Below are positions 1-8,976 of a stretch of 64,000 bases of DNA, one piece after another. The notes beneath the pieces were generated by a model, which was not told the origin of the DNA, did not search any database, and saw nothing but the letters and a program-made list of their open reading frames with translations. The first letter of the stretch is position 1; each line of letters starts with the position of its first letter. Source of the stretch: Dokdonella sp. (GTDB lineage: Bacteria > Pseudomonadota > Gammaproteobacteria > Xanthomonadales > Rhodanobacteraceae); assembly GCF_019634815.1 (NCBI RefSeq), contig NZ_JAHCAP010000022.1, forward strand, positions 1 through 64,000, read 5' to 3'. Position numbers and translations under genes: made by a program.

Positions 1-245
1 GGATGCGGGACGAACCCATACGGACGTGAGTCGGTTCTCGCGTCGGCGCAGCGGAGGCTACCGAGGCCAACTTTCGGCGCAAGCCGAAATTCCCAACCGC
101 AGGGATGCGGGACGAACCCATACGGACGTGAGTCGGTTCTCGCGCAGCCGAACACGTTCAGGACAACACAAAACTTCGGCGCGCGCCGAGTCCCCGACCG
201 CAGGAATGCGAGACGAACACGCCAGGTCGCGAGTCGGTTCTCGCG
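1..245. repeat. Tandem intergenic palindromic repeat, about 101-bp period
   Basis: A 42-bp unit at 1-42 recurs without change at 103-144 and in degenerate form at 204-245, so the starts are 102 and 101 bp apart. Each unit ends in a hairpin: CGCGAG / CTCGCG around a TCGGTT loop, perfect in the third copy (228-245) and with one G-U type change in the others. Between units lies a second small hairpin (TTCGGC-GCAA-GCCGAA at 73-88; a related one near 174-190) followed by a shared CCGCAG end. The array sits downstream of ahpF. It runs off the left edge of the window, so its full copy number is unknown. The ORF reading through it is not credible as a gene. The rest of the gap up to the ahpF stop (246-323) shows nothing further. 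Confidence 0.8.
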
Positions 246-323
246 CAGCGAATCAAGACAAGGCAATACCCACGGTCTTGCGCATGCCGCCCCGGCGCGC
301 GGCGGTACGATCTGCGACCTGTT

Positions 324-1895
324 TCAGGCGGCCGCTTGCACCGGTGCGGATGTGCGGATCAAATGATCGAAGGCGCTGAGCGCGGCCTTCGAACCCTCGC
401 CGACCGCGATCACGATCTGCTTGTAGGGTGTCGTGGTGCAGTCACCCGCGGCGAACACGCCAGGCAGCGAGGTTTCGCCGCGGGCATCGACTTCGATCTC
501 GCCGCGATTGCTGAGCTTGAGCGTACCCTTGAGCCAGTCGGTGTTGGGCAACAGGCCGATCTGCACGAAGATGCCTTCCAGATCGATGCGGTGGCTCTCG
601 CCGTTGCTGCGATCCTTGTAGAGCAGGGCATTGACGCGCTGGCCATCGCCGAGCACTTCGGTGGTTTGTGCCGAAACGATCACGCTGACATTGGGCAGGC
701 TGCGCAGCTTGCGCTGCAGGACTTCGTCGGCGCGCAATTTGGCGTCGAATTCGATCAGGGTGACATGGCTGACAATCCCGGCAAGGTCGATCGCGGCTTC
801 GACGCCGGAGTTGCCGCCGCCAATCACCGCGACGCGCTTGCCCTTGAACAGCGGACCATCGCAGTGCGGGCAGTAGGCCACGCCCTTGTTGCGGTATTCG
901 TTCTCGCCAGGCACGTTCATCTGGCGCCAGCGCGCACCGGTTGCCAGCACCACCGACTTCGCCTTGAGCGAAGCGCCACTGGCGAGTTTCAACTCGAAAT
1001 GGTCGCCGGCAGGCAGCAGTTGCTCGGCGCGCTGCAGATTCATCACGTCGACCTCGTAGTCGCGCACGTGACGCTCGAGCGCCGCGGCGAACTGCGGACC
1101 CTCGGTGTGCTGCACCGAGATGAAGTTCTCGATCGCGAGCGTATCGAGCACCTGGCCGCCGAAGCGCTCGGCGACGAGGCCAGTGGCGATGCCCTTGCGC
1201 GCGGCATAGATCGCCGCCGCTGCGCCGGCAGGGCCGCCGCCGACGACGAGTACATCGAAGGTTGCCTTGGTCTTGAGCTTCTCGGTTTCACGTGCGGCCG
1301 CGCCGGTATCGAGCTGGGCGAGGATTTCGGTCAGGCCCATGCGGCCGTTGCCGAAGGGTTTGCCATTGAGGAAGATCGCCGGCACCGCCATGATGCCCAG
1401 GCGTTCGACTTCCTCGGTGAAGGCGGCGCCATCGATCGCAACGTGTTCGATGCGCGGGTTGAGGACTGCCATGAGATTGAGCGCCTGCACCACGTCGGGG
1501 CAGCTCTGGCAGGACTGCGAGAAATACGTTTCGAACCGGTAGCCGCCCGGCAGCGCGCGCACCTGGTCGAGCAGGGTCGGGTCTTCCTTCGACGGATGCC
1601 CACCGACCTGCAGCAGCGCGAGCACCAGCGAAGTGAATTCGTGGCCGAGGGGCAGGCCGGCGAAACGCAAGTGCACGCTGCCATCGCTGCGTGTGATCGC
1701 GAACGAGGGACGGCGCACGTCGGGTTCAGTGGTTTCGACGATGCTGACGAGGTCGGACTGCGCTGCGATGTCAGCAAGCAGGGCCTGCATCTGCTGGCTG
1801 GTTTCGCTGTCATCAAATGCCGCAATCAACTGGACCGGCTGTTGCAGTCGTTCGAGATAGCTCTTGAGCTGAGTCTTGAGATTGGCATCCAACAT
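324..1895 (-). CDS. ahpF: Alkyl hydroperoxide reductase subunit F (AhpF)
   Basis: NADH-dependent flavoprotein disulfide reductase that recycles oxidised AhpC. The 523-aa product is close to the usual 521. An N-terminal double thioredoxin-fold region carries the CQSC redox pair (C129/C132), a [13 protein letters not shown]-binding motif lies near 219-229, and the active disulfide CPHC sits at C342/C345. The reading frame extends another 96 codons upstream, but the start at 1895 (MLDANLK) matches the family N-terminus and the extension is low-complexity read-through of the spacer. It lies 151 bp downstream of ahpC on the same strand, the usual ahpCF order, and is probably transcribed from the ahpC promoter. 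A stable hairpin between the two genes may set the lower expression expected for F relative to C. Confidence 0.96.
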   Translation of the reverse strand: MLDANLKTQLKSYLERLQQPVQLIAAFDDSETSQQMQALLADIAAQSDLVSIVETTEPDVRRPSFAITRSDGSVHLRFAGLPLGHEFTSLVLALLQVGGHPSKEDPTLLDQVRALPGGYRFETYFSQSCQSCPDVVQALNLMAVLNPRIEHVAIDGAAFTEEVERLGIMAVPAIFLNGKPFGNGRMGLTEILAQLDTGAAARETEKLKTKATFDVLVVGGGPAGAAAAIYAARKGIATGLVAERFGGQVLDTLAIENFISVQHTEGPQFAAALERHVRDYEVDVMNLQRAEQLLPAGDHFELKLASGASLKAKSVVLATGARWRQMNVPGENEYRNKGVAYCPHCDGPLFKGKRVAVIGGGNSGVEAAIDLAGIVSHVTLIEFDAKLRADEVLQRKLRSLPNVSVIVSAQTTEVLGDGQRVNALLYKDRSNGESHRIDLEGIFVQIGLLPNTDWLKGTLKLSNRGEIEVDARGETSLPGVFAAGDCTTTPYKQIVIAVGEGSKAALSAFDHLIRTSAPVQAAA

Positions 1896-2002
1896 GGCGT
1901 CGATCTCCGCGAAGGGCGAATTGGTGCGTGCGCGCAAGGCGCAGGCGGAAAAATGGGGAGGCAGAGCACAAGCCGCGATGGCGGACTGTGGTCTGCCGCC
2001 CA

Positions 2003-2029
2003 CCGCTTCCCGGGGTTTCCGGGAAGCGG
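2003..2029 (-). other. Stable hairpin in the ahpC-ahpF spacer
   Basis: An 11-bp perfect stem (CCGCTTCCCGG with CCGGGAAGCGG) closes a 5-nt loop between ahpC and ahpF. No T-run follows it on the minus strand, so it is not a classical terminator. Inference: it protects the abundant ahpC message from 3' decay or partly attenuates read-through into ahpF. Confidence 0.6.
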
Positions 2030-2046
2030 CGTGCGACGCAAGGGCC

Positions 2047-2610
2047 TCAGATCTTGCCGACCAGATCGATCGACGGCGCGATCGTCTTGTTGCCTTCCTT
2101 CCACTTGGCCGGACAGACTTCGCCCGGATGTGCGGCCACGTACTGCGCGGCGCGCAGCTTGCGCAGCGTTTCGGTGACGTCACGCGCGATCGCGTTGTCG
2201 TGGATCTCGAGCGTCTTGATCACGCCTTCGGGATTGATGATGAAGGTGCCGCGCAAGGCGAGGCCGGCTTCCTCGATGTGCACGTCGAAGGCGCGCGTGA
2301 GCTGATGGGTCGGATCACCGACCAGCGGGAACTTCGCCTTGCCCACGGCCGGCGAGGTTTCGTGCCAGACCTTGTGCGAGAAGTGCGTATCGGTGGTGAC
2401 AACGTAGACTTCGGCGCCGGCCTTCTGGAACTCGGCGTAATGCTCGGCCGCGTCCTCGACTTCGGTCGGGCAATTGAAGGTGAATGCGGCGGGCATGAAG
2501 ATGACCACCGCCCACTTGCCCTTCATGCTGGCATCGGAAACTTCGACGAACTTGCCGTTGTGGAAAGCCTGCGCCTTGAACGGCTTGATCGTGGTGTTGA
2601 TGAGTGACAT
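2047..2610 (-). CDS. ahpC: Alkyl hydroperoxide reductase subunit C (AhpC, 2-Cys peroxiredoxin)
   Basis: Typical 2-Cys peroxiredoxin of 187 aa that reduces H2O2, alkyl hydroperoxides and peroxynitrite in the cytoplasm and is re-reduced by AhpF. The peroxidatic cysteine is C47 in FTFNCPTE and the resolving cysteine is C166 in [10 protein letters not shown], matching the enteric positions 46 and 165. The asparagine before C47, where many homologues have valine, is a mild variation. AGGAGATG lies just upstream of the ATG. The divergent neighbour is epmA. An OxyR-like site lies 71-107 bp upstream, so peroxide induction is likely. Confidence 0.97.
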   Translation of the reverse strand: MSLINTTIKPFKAQAFHNGKFVEVSDASMKGKWAVVIFMPAAFTFNCPTEVEDAAEHYAEFQKAGAEVYVVTTDTHFSHKVWHETSPAVGKAKFPLVGDPTHQLTRAFDVHIEEAGLALRGTFIINPEGVIKTLEIHDNAIARDVTETLRKLRAAQYVAAHPGEVCPAKWKEGNKTIAPSIDLVGKI

Positions 2611-2680
2611 GGGTGCATCTCCTGCTTGGGTTGGAAGGAATCGACATCGGCAGGGTAGGGGAAGTCGTCGATTCGGTAAA

Positions 2681-2717
2681 ATTGATTGTTGGAATACAAT
2701 CGATAGAGCATGCCTAT
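2681..2717 (-). promoter_or_regulatory. OxyR-like binding site upstream of ahpC
   Basis: Read on the minus strand, the site is ATAG-N7-CTAT-N7-ATTC-N7-CAAT. This is the four-tetranucleotide, 7-nt-spaced architecture of OxyR operators (ATAG-N7-CTAT-N7-ATAG-N7-CTAT): the first two blocks match 4/4 and the last two match 2/4 and 3/4. It overlaps a second near-perfect inverted repeat (GATTGT/ACAATC, 2684-2701). Its position, about 70-110 bp before the ahpC ATG, suits an activator site. No oxyR gene is in the window. Confidence 0.65.
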
Positions 2718-2811
2718 GGAAAGGGCCGCGTAGCTGTTTTCACGGCAGCTACCCGCTGCGGCGCCTGCCCGTACACTTTGCTTCCTTTCCGGTTCGCCGG
2801 CGCATTGCTCG

Positions 2812-3786
2812 ATGTCCAACATGCCTTTGCCGACTCTGCCCTCCCTGCCTGCGCTGCACCTGCGTGCGCGCCTGAACGCCAGTCTGCGCAGCTGGTTTGC
2901 CGAGCGCGGGGTGCTCGAGGTGGAGACGCCGATCCTGTCGGCGGCGGGCAACACCGAGCCGAACATCGAGGGTTTCAGCACGCGCTTTCGCGGTCATGTC
3001 GATGCGGGTGCGCGCGAGCGCTGGTTGCGCACCTCACCCGAATATGCGCTCAAGCGCCTGCTCGCCGCCGGAGTCGGCGACTGCTACGAATTGGGCCGCG
3101 TGTTCCGCAACGGCGAGGCCGGCCAGCGGCACAATCCGGAATTCACGATGCTCGAGTGGTATCGCGTCGGCTGGGATCACCACCGCTTGATCGAGGAGAC
3201 GGTCGAGGTCGTGCAGCTCGCGCTGTCACTGGTCGGCCGACATGCTGCGGTGGACGTGCGCAGTTACGGCGACTGGTTCCGCGACGAACTGGGTCTCGAC
3301 CCCTTTCTTGCGACGCTCGAGCAACTTGCCGCGCCGCTGGCCGACGTGCGCATCGACGCCGAGGGACTCACGCGCGATGACTGGCTTGATCTGCTGATCA
3401 CCCATCGCCTGCAAGCGAAGTTCCCGGCCGATCGCATCAGCGTGATCTTCGATTTCCCGGCGTCGCAGGCGGCGCTGGCGCGGATCCGCCCCGGCGAAGT
3501 ACCGCTGGCCGAGCGCTTCGAGCTGTACCTTGGGCGCAACGAACTCGCCAACGGCTATCACGAACTCGGCGATGCGGTCGAACAGCGCGAGCGATTCGAG
3601 CGCGACAATGCGCGGCGCCGGGCGCGTGGGCAAGACGAATTGCCGATCGACGAGCGCCTGCTTGCCGCCTTGCCGAACTTGCCGGCCTGCGCGGGCGTTG
3701 CCCTGGGTGTTGAGCGGCTGCTCATGAGCCTTTTGCGGACGGAAGATATCCGCGAGGTGCTCGCGTTCGGATTTGCACAGGCCTGA
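2812..3786 (+). CDS. epmA: EF-P lysine-34 (R)-beta-lysine ligase (EpmA / PoxA / GenX)
   Basis: Stand-alone class II lysyl-tRNA-synthetase-like catalytic domain of 324 aa that attaches (R)-beta-lysine to elongation factor P. It lacks the OB-fold anticodon-binding N-terminus of true LysS and starts near motif 1 (FAERGVLEVETPIL). Motif 2 is visible as ELGRVFRNGEAG followed by [11 protein letters not shown], and motif 3 as GVALGVERLLM. Two in-frame ATGs, at 2812 and 2821, both fit. The real lysS lies at 37485, so this is the paralogue. The partners epmB and efp are not in the window. Confidence 0.95.
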   Translation: MSNMPLPTLPSLPALHLRARLNASLRSWFAERGVLEVETPILSAAGNTEPNIEGFSTRFRGHVDAGARERWLRTSPEYALKRLLAAGVGDCYELGRVFRNGEAGQRHNPEFTMLEWYRVGWDHHRLIEETVEVVQLALSLVGRHAAVDVRSYGDWFRDELGLDPFLATLEQLAAPLADVRIDAEGLTRDDWLDLLITHRLQAKFPADRISVIFDFPASQAALARIRPGEVPLAERFELYLGRNELANGYHELGDAVEQRERFERDNARRRARGQDELPIDERLLAALPNLPACAGVALGVERLLMSLLRTEDIREVLAFGFAQA

Positions 3787-3810
3787 GCGTGTGCGGCCCG
3801 CCAGCGATGA

Positions 3811-3839
3811 GGCGGAGCCGCCGCTGCGGCGGCTCCGCC
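3811..3839. terminator. Hairpin between convergent epmA and the DUF4785-like gene
   Basis: A 12-bp perfect stem (GGCGGAGCCGCC with GGCGGCTCCGCC) closes a 5-nt loop between two convergent stop codons (3786 and 3848). It lacks a clear T-tract on either side. Position and stability suggest bidirectional termination or message protection. Confidence 0.5.
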
Positions 3840-3847
3840 ACGTCGGA

Positions 3848-5071
3848 TCAGCGCCAGGCGAGCGCGCGTGCGCGGCGTTCCTGCAGGCTGAAATCAGCCT
3901 GATTGAGCAGACGCAGATCGCGCACTTCCCACGGCGCGCCGAGTGACAAGGAAGCGGCGTCATAGCGCAGGTCGATCGTGCCCCGACCCGCCGGCAGCCA
4001 CGCCGCCGATTGCGCCATCGCCACCGGCTGCAACTTGCCGTCGGCATCGGTGCCGTAGAGCACGCCCGACAGCGCGTAACGGCTTGCAGTGCGTGCCTCC
4101 ACGCCGATGCGCAAGCTCAAGGCGCCGCCCTGCGCGTTCGATTTGGACTGGCTCACGCGGCCATCGAGTCGTGCCACCGGCACGCTGACCGCGAAGGCGC
4201 TTCTGGCATCGCGCGGCACGCCGTCCTTGCCGGTGCTGACGCCGAAGGCATGGATTTCCCACAAACCTTCAGCGCCGGCGTGGGCGAGATCGGGTGTGAC
4301 GCTGCCGACGTAACTGCCATCGGCCTGGCGCGTGAAGTCGACGTTCTGACTCGCGCCATCGGGTGCGCTGAGCAGGCCGCCGATGCGCTCGAGCGTGGCG
4401 CCTTCGATGGTGGCGCGGAAAGCAACAGGATCACCGCCGACGATGCTGTCACGTTCGGCCTTGAGTGCGAGCACAACCGGACTTGCCGGCTCGAACACAT
4501 GCACCAGATAGGCGCCGCGTGCAGTTGGTACGGACAGTTGCAGATCGCCGCGCACGGACTTGCCCATGCGCAAGATCACGCTGCCGCCGGGCACATCCAT
4601 GCCGGCGGCATGCAGGTCGTCGGAATTGGCGAGCGTGTCGATGGCCTTGGCGTTGTCGATGCGTTTGCCGTTCACGCGGATCTGCACGTCGGCTTCGGCA
4701 ATCGCCGACTTGCCGTCATGCGGACTCAAACGCACGAGCGCACCGGTCGCGCTCAATGGCAGGCGGACCCCGTTCTGGATTTCGGCCTCCGTCGCGTCGA
4801 TCCAGTACTCGCGGCTTTGCGTGACGTTGATCTGCGGCTCCGCATCGAGGGCGCGCGTACCGTCGAGCGGCCAGCTCACCGCAACCGGTGCGCGTTCGAG
4901 CGTGGCGACGCTCGCCGGTGTTGACTTGGGCATGACAAGACGTGATGCGACAAGGTCCTGTGGCGTGGCCGCGAGCAGTTGCAGTGTGTCGCCAGCTGCC
5001 GCAGGAGCGGCGGCAACGGTGAGCGACAGGGCGACAAGCAGGGGCAGCGGTCGGAATTTGAAGGGATTCAT
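3848..5071 (-). CDS. Secreted beta-sandwich protein, DUF4785-like
   Basis: Protein of 407 aa with a clear Sec signal peptide (MNPFKFRPLPLLVALSLTVA, cleavage near AAAPAAAG). The rest is soluble and reads as tandem Ig-like beta-sandwich modules: VRGDLQLSVPTARGAYLVHV, then LKAERDSIVGGDPVAFRATI, then a C-terminal module ending in RDLRLLNQADFSLQERRARALAWR. From memory this resembles DUF4785 proteins of Legionella and xanthomonads, whose function is unclear; I cannot search to confirm. It starts 11 bp after the lipase stop at 5083, so the two form an operon and are probably exported together. The frame extends 218 codons upstream through the lipase gene; that part is a shadow. It could be a lipase accessory or binding factor, but it shows no similarity to Lif foldases that I can see. 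Confidence 0.65.
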   Translation of the reverse strand: MNPFKFRPLPLLVALSLTVAAAPAAAGDTLQLLAATPQDLVASRLVMPKSTPASVATLERAPVAVSWPLDGTRALDAEPQINVTQSREYWIDATEAEIQNGVRLPLSATGALVRLSPHDGKSAIAEADVQIRVNGKRIDNAKAIDTLANSDDLHAAGMDVPGGSVILRMGKSVRGDLQLSVPTARGAYLVHVFEPASPVVLALKAERDSIVGGDPVAFRATIEGATLERIGGLLSAPDGASQNVDFTRQADGSYVGSVTPDLAHAGAEGLWEIHAFGVSTGKDGVPRDARSAFAVSVPVARLDGRVSQSKSNAQGGALSLRIGVEARTASRYALSGVLYGTDADGKLQPVAMAQSAAWLPAGRGTIDLRYDAASLSLGAPWEVRDLRLLNQADFSLQERRARALAWR

Positions 5072-5082
5072 TGGCGCGCTCC

Positions 5083-5940
5083 TCACAGGTCGTTCTTCAG
5101 GATGTTCTGCAAACCAAAGCAGGCTCGGCGACTCTGATTGTGGTTGAGTACCTTGCCGCCCGTGCGCGTCTTGTCGTTGAACCACAGACTGCCTGCGGCG
5201 CGGGCGCTGCTGCATTCGATGAAGCCATCCGAACAGCTGGACAACCAGTTTTGCGTGATTTCCAGACCCACGCTCTGCGAGTAGCCACCGCAATAGGCAT
5301 CGGAGTTCCAGACCGCGCTCACGACGTCGGTACCGACGACGCTCCAGAAGCCTTTGGGCAGGGCCGGGCGGCCGCTGGTGCCGAACAAGTTGTTCTGGTT
5401 GTAGTAGGCCATCCAGCTGGTCTGCTGCTGGCGTACCGCGTCGCTTTGATAACCAAGCAGCCAGCCCAGTGCGTTTTCGAACACATTGCCGGCGATCACC
5501 GCATTGGCGAGTGGTGTACCCGCACTCGATGGCGCCAACGCGTTTACCCAGCGGATCCTGGAAATGATCGCGGGATAGCGGCTGTCGTAGGTCGGGTTGG
5601 ACATGATCCAGCGCATCACGTTGCCACCGTTGGAGTGGGTGATCACGACCAGGTCGGTGATGCCGCGGCTGTCGATGAAGCTCTTGAGCTGGCCGGCCAG
5701 ACAGCCGGCCGCGCGGCTGTCCCACATGTATTGGGTGAAATCACAGTTGATGACGACGTAGTTGGAGCGATTGACCAGGCCCTGGCGTACCGTGTCGACC
5801 ATTGGTGCCTGCCAATAGTCGGCGTAGGCATTGGTCTGGCTGCCGGTGCCGTGCACGAAGGCGACACCGGTGGTGGCGGTGGCCGCAAAGGCCGTGGAAG
5901 TCGCTGCCACGAGCAGCAGCGTCATGACGATGCGCAGCAT
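5083..5940 (-). CDS. Secreted alpha/beta-hydrolase, lipase-like
   Basis: Protein of 285 aa. The signal peptide is MLRIVMTLLLVAATSTAFA, with cleavage after residue 19. The mature protein has an oxyanion-type HGTGS motif at 30-34 and a nucleophile elbow THSNGGN with Ser103, in the place of GxSxG and with His-Ser-Asn. Several cysteines (66, 80 and a C-terminal set) suggest disulfides in the periplasm or outside. GGGAGAG provides a good ribosome site. The start at 5940 is preferred because the signal peptide begins there; the longer frame adds implausible sequence. It is co-transcribed with the DUF4785-like gene. Substrate unknown: lipase, esterase or a peptide-type hydrolase are possible. Confidence 0.75.
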   Translation of the reverse strand: MLRIVMTLLLVAATSTAFAATATTGVAFVHGTGSQTNAYADYWQAPMVDTVRQGLVNRSNYVVINCDFTQYMWDSRAAGCLAGQLKSFIDSRGITDLVVITHSNGGNVMRWIMSNPTYDSRYPAIISRIRWVNALAPSSAGTPLANAVIAGNVFENALGWLLGYQSDAVRQQQTSWMAYYNQNNLFGTSGRPALPKGFWSVVGTDVVSAVWNSDAYCGGYSQSVGLEITQNWLSSCSDGFIECSSARAAGSLWFNDKTRTGGKVLNHNQSRRACFGLQNILKNDL

Positions 5941-6167
5941 GTTCTCTCCCAAAGGCACGCGCCACAGGAGGCGCGGCTGATTCGGGCCCGTGCCGGGCGT
6001 CCGCTGGACACATCCCTGCGGCCGAAGGCGATCGGTTCGGGCATCAAGGTCATGCTTGCCGACGGTGTCGTCTCCCCGCACCGTACGGCAGCGTATTGGA
6101 TGCTGCGGCTGCGGCGGCAACGGTGTCAATCTGCGCTTGCAGCAAATTGCGGCATTCGTGGTCCGGC

Positions 6168-6854
6168 TCAGAACTCCAGATCGACCGCCGCGCACAGATA
6201 GTCGATCAATGGCGCGATGCGCTTGAAGGTGTCGACGAGGCTGGGCCGCAATTCTTCCGAACAGGCGAGCGCTTCGGCAAAGCCGTGGCCGGCGGCGAAG
6301 TGCTTGCGCTTGAGGTCCTCGATCAGTTCGTGAGCCGGATCGAAGCCCTGTGGCGGTCGCTTGAGCTTTTCACCCCAGAACTCGAAGCGCTCGCGGAAGG
6401 CGCGCGTATGGACGGCGCGCTTCCAGGCGGCAGGATTGTCGGCGAGGAAACCGCGGATCTTCTTCAGCGTCGCGCTTTCCGGACTCCAGATGCCGCCGCC
6501 CGCAAAGCAGTCACCTGGCTGCAGCTGCATGTAGAAGGACGGCGCCTGGATCTCGCGCCGACGCTCGTGTGCGAAACGCGCGCCGGCCCAGGTCTTGTAG
6601 GGCGTCTTGTCGTTGCCGTAGCGCACGTCACGATGGATGCGAAACAGCGATCCGCCCTGGCGGCGCGGATCGGCACGGTAATGCGGACTGATCTTCGCCA
6701 GCGGCGCCTGCAGGTCCGCAATCAGTTGCAGATAGGGCTCGCGCACATGGCGTTCATAGCTGGCCTTGTTGGCAGTGAACCAGGTGCGATTGTTGTTGCG
6801 CGCGAGTGCGCGCAGAAACTTGAAAGTCGCGGGCGAGAAATAAGTGGTCGACAT
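6168..6854 (-). CDS. DUF2461 / TIGR02453 family protein
   Basis: Conserved cytosolic protein of 228 aa. Family signature segments are FLRALARNNNRTWFTANKASYE at the N-terminus, then SLFRIHRDVRYGNDKTPYKT and FYMQLQPGDCFAGGGIW. The family is widespread in bacteria and some fungi, but no biochemical role is established. It begins 8 bp after the sbcB stop codon, so the two are probably co-transcribed. Functional linkage to exonuclease I is only suggested by this spacing. The start at 6854 is chosen because the upstream extension has no family resemblance. Confidence 0.85.
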   Translation of the reverse strand: MSTTYFSPATFKFLRALARNNNRTWFTANKASYERHVREPYLQLIADLQAPLAKISPHYRADPRRQGGSLFRIHRDVRYGNDKTPYKTWAGARFAHERRREIQAPSFYMQLQPGDCFAGGGIWSPESATLKKIRGFLADNPAAWKRAVHTRAFRERFEFWGEKLKRPPQGFDPAHELIEDLKRKHFAAGHGFAEALACSEELRPSLVDTFKRIAPLIDYLCAAVDLEF

Positions 6855-6862
6855 GGCACGGG

Positions 6863-8293
6863 TCAGTCCAGGGCAAGTTCCCACTGCGCGAGTTCGTCGA
6901 GCAGGGCACATTGTTGTGGTGTGGTGTGCGGTGCGCCGCGCAGCGCCGCAATGGTCTGGCGATACTGCTCGCGCGTGAGCGTGGTGAGATCGGTCTGGGT
7001 ATCGAGTCGGCGCGTGCGGAATTCGCTCCAGCGTGCCGCCTCCCGGGCATCGAGCGTGGCCGGCCAATTGCGTGCCCGATAGCGCAGCAGCAACTCGTCG
7101 TAGCGCCGATCAGCAAAGCTGAAACGGCGCTGGCCGAGCTGCGTCGGCGGCGTGCCGCGCACCTGCCGGAACAGGCGTTTGTCGGCGTCACTGGCAAATC
7201 CGGCATAGATCGCCAGTTCCGGGTCCGGGGGTTCGGCGCGGCCATCGGCCAATGAGAATACCTGGCGGACCTTGTCGGCAACCCCGCCCATTGCGCGCAG
7301 GCGCGCGGCGTGGGCGAGTGCGCGTGGCAGATCGAGGCCGATGCGGGCGTGATCGACATCGCGCAGCACGCTCAAGGGCGCTAGTGCGGGTGACTTGTTG
7401 GCGTGGATCAGCTTGAGCGGGATGCGTTCGATGCCGTCGGGCAGGTCGACGCGTGGCGTGAACACGCGGTCGGCGATCTCGTCGGCAGCAAGGTCGAGCA
7501 GGATCGATGGATCGGTATCGAGATCGCAGACGATCACGGCATTGGTCTGCGAGGGATGCATGGCGATCGGCGCGATCACCGCCAGACACCCGCGGCTCGC
7601 GGGGTAGCGCGATGACACGTGGACCAGCGGTGTCATCCGTGCCACGTCGAGCAGTTCGAACGCGCGCTGCTTTCTGCGCAGCTCGAAATGGAATTGGAAC
7701 AGTCGCGGCTGCTCCCGGCGCAGCAGTCGCGCCAGACCGATCGTGGCCAGCACATCCGACAGCGCATCGTGTGCGCGCTGCTGTTCGATTTGGTTGCTGC
7801 GAGCGAGATCTTCGAGCCGGAAGCTCGGGCTGCCGTCTGCATGTCGCGGCCACTCGATGCCGGCAGGGCGCAGCGCGTAACACATGCGCGCGAGATCGAT
7901 CAGGTCCCAGCGTGAATTGCCGGCCTTGTATTCACGCTCGTACGGATCGTGGAAATTGCGGTAAAACAGGTTGCGCGTGAATTCGTCGTCGAAGCGGATC
8001 GAGTTGTAGCCGACCGTGCAGGTTTGCGGGGTGCTCATGAGCTCGTGCACGCGCGCGGCGAATTCGGCCTCGATCAAGCCTTCGCGCTGCATGCGCTGCG
8101 GCGTGATTCCGGTGATCAGGCAGGCTTGCGGATGCGGCAGGATGTCGGGTGCAGGCTGGCAGAACAGCGTCACGGCATCGCCGACCGGCTCCAGTTCGGC
8201 GTTGGTGCGCAGCGCCGCGAATTGCGCCGGGCGGTCCCGGCGTGGATCGGTGCCGGTGGTTTCGTAGTCATGCCAGAGAAAGCTCGCGGTCAT
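6863..8293 (-). CDS. sbcB: Exodeoxyribonuclease I (SbcB)
   Basis: Single-strand 3'-5' DNA exonuclease of 476 aa, matching E. coli ExoI (475). The DEDD exonuclease motif I is at the N-terminus ([20 protein letters not shown]), motif II is in [21 protein letters not shown], and motif III lies in the [14 protein letters not shown] segment. The remainder is the SH3-like and helical C-terminal region (for example [27 protein letters not shown]). It acts in recombination, mismatch repair and end trimming. It is divergent from orn with a 60-bp gap, so the two promoters overlap. A DUF2461 gene follows in the same transcript. Confidence 0.96.
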   Translation of the reverse strand: MTASFLWHDYETTGTDPRRDRPAQFAALRTNAELEPVGDAVTLFCQPAPDILPHPQACLITGITPQRMQREGLIEAEFAARVHELMSTPQTCTVGYNSIRFDDEFTRNLFYRNFHDPYEREYKAGNSRWDLIDLARMCYALRPAGIEWPRHADGSPSFRLEDLARSNQIEQQRAHDALSDVLATIGLARLLRREQPRLFQFHFELRRKQRAFELLDVARMTPLVHVSSRYPASRGCLAVIAPIAMHPSQTNAVIVCDLDTDPSILLDLAADEIADRVFTPRVDLPDGIERIPLKLIHANKSPALAPLSVLRDVDHARIGLDLPRALAHAARLRAMGGVADKVRQVFSLADGRAEPPDPELAIYAGFASDADKRLFRQVRGTPPTQLGQRRFSFADRRYDELLLRYRARNWPATLDAREAARWSEFRTRRLDTQTDLTTLTREQYRQTIAALRGAPHTTPQQCALLDELAQWELALD

Positions 8294-8353
8294 CGCCTGA
8301 GCATATCAAGTCGGCTGCTAGACTCGGAGTCGACGCAGATGCCACGTGACGCC

Positions 8354-8923
8354 ATGACACAACCTGATGAGCACAACCTGATCTGGATTGACCTGGAAAT
8401 GACGGGGCTGGATCCCGATCGGGATTCGATCCTCGAAATCGCCACCGTCGTCACCGACAAGGACCTCAACCTGCTGGCCGAAGGGCCCGAGTTCGCGATT
8501 GCGCATCCCCTGGCGCGACTCCAGGCAATGGACGACTGGAATCGCAACCAGCACGGCAAATCCGGCTTGTGGCAACGCGTGCTCGACTCGCAGGTGGACA
8601 TCGCCACCGCCGAGGCCTTGACGATGGAATTTCTGGTCAAGTGGCTGCCGGCGGGCAAGTCGCCGATGTGCGGCAACTCGATTTGTCAGGACCGGCGCTT
8701 CCTGTATCGGCTGATGCCACGGTTGGAGCGCTTCTTCCATTACCGCAACCTCGATGTGTCGACGGTCAAGGAGCTCGTGCGGCGCTGGGCGCCCGATGTC
8801 GCGCACGGCTTCACCAAGGAATCGGCCCACACCGCGCTCAGCGACGTGCGCGATTCGATCGCTGAACTGCGCTACTACCGGCCGTTCATGGGGCGCGTGG
8901 GTGGTGTTGCGTGCGGCAACTGA
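8354..8923 (+). CDS. orn: Oligoribonuclease (Orn)
   Basis: DEDDh 3'-5' exonuclease of 189 aa that degrades 2-5-nt RNAs and linearised c-di-GMP (pGpG), essential in many Gammaproteobacteria. Motif I is [13 protein letters not shown], motif II is [12 protein letters not shown], and motif III with the catalytic histidine is [15 protein letters not shown]. Another in-frame ATG at 8339 would add five residues. The start at 8354 gives the family-typical N-terminus. The PilZ protein at 39184 shows that c-di-GMP signalling, whose breakdown product pGpG Orn removes, is likely present in this organism. Confidence 0.96.
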   Translation: MTQPDEHNLIWIDLEMTGLDPDRDSILEIATVVTDKDLNLLAEGPEFAIAHPLARLQAMDDWNRNQHGKSGLWQRVLDSQVDIATAEALTMEFLVKWLPAGKSPMCGNSICQDRRFLYRLMPRLERFFHYRNLDVSTVKELVRRWAPDVAHGFTKESAHTALSDVRDSIAELRYYRPFMGRVGGVACGN

Positions 8924-8976
8924 TCCGAAGTGTCGATGCCCGCGCGCGGGTCCCACGGGCGATGTCATGAGTGCTT

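Noticed and set aside
1..245. CRISPR array
   Set aside because: Only three units with about 101-bp period, units themselves are palindromic and 42 bp, spacers share sequence with each other, and no cas gene is present.
336..2177. 613-aa open frame antisense to ahpF
   Set aside because: High-GC third-position shadow of ahpF; low-complexity composition, no domain, no ribosome site.
3848..5725. Single 625-aa secreted fusion protein covering the lipase and DUF4785-like genes
   Set aside because: The upstream 218 codons are the lipase gene in the wrong frame; a clear signal peptide and start exist at 5071.
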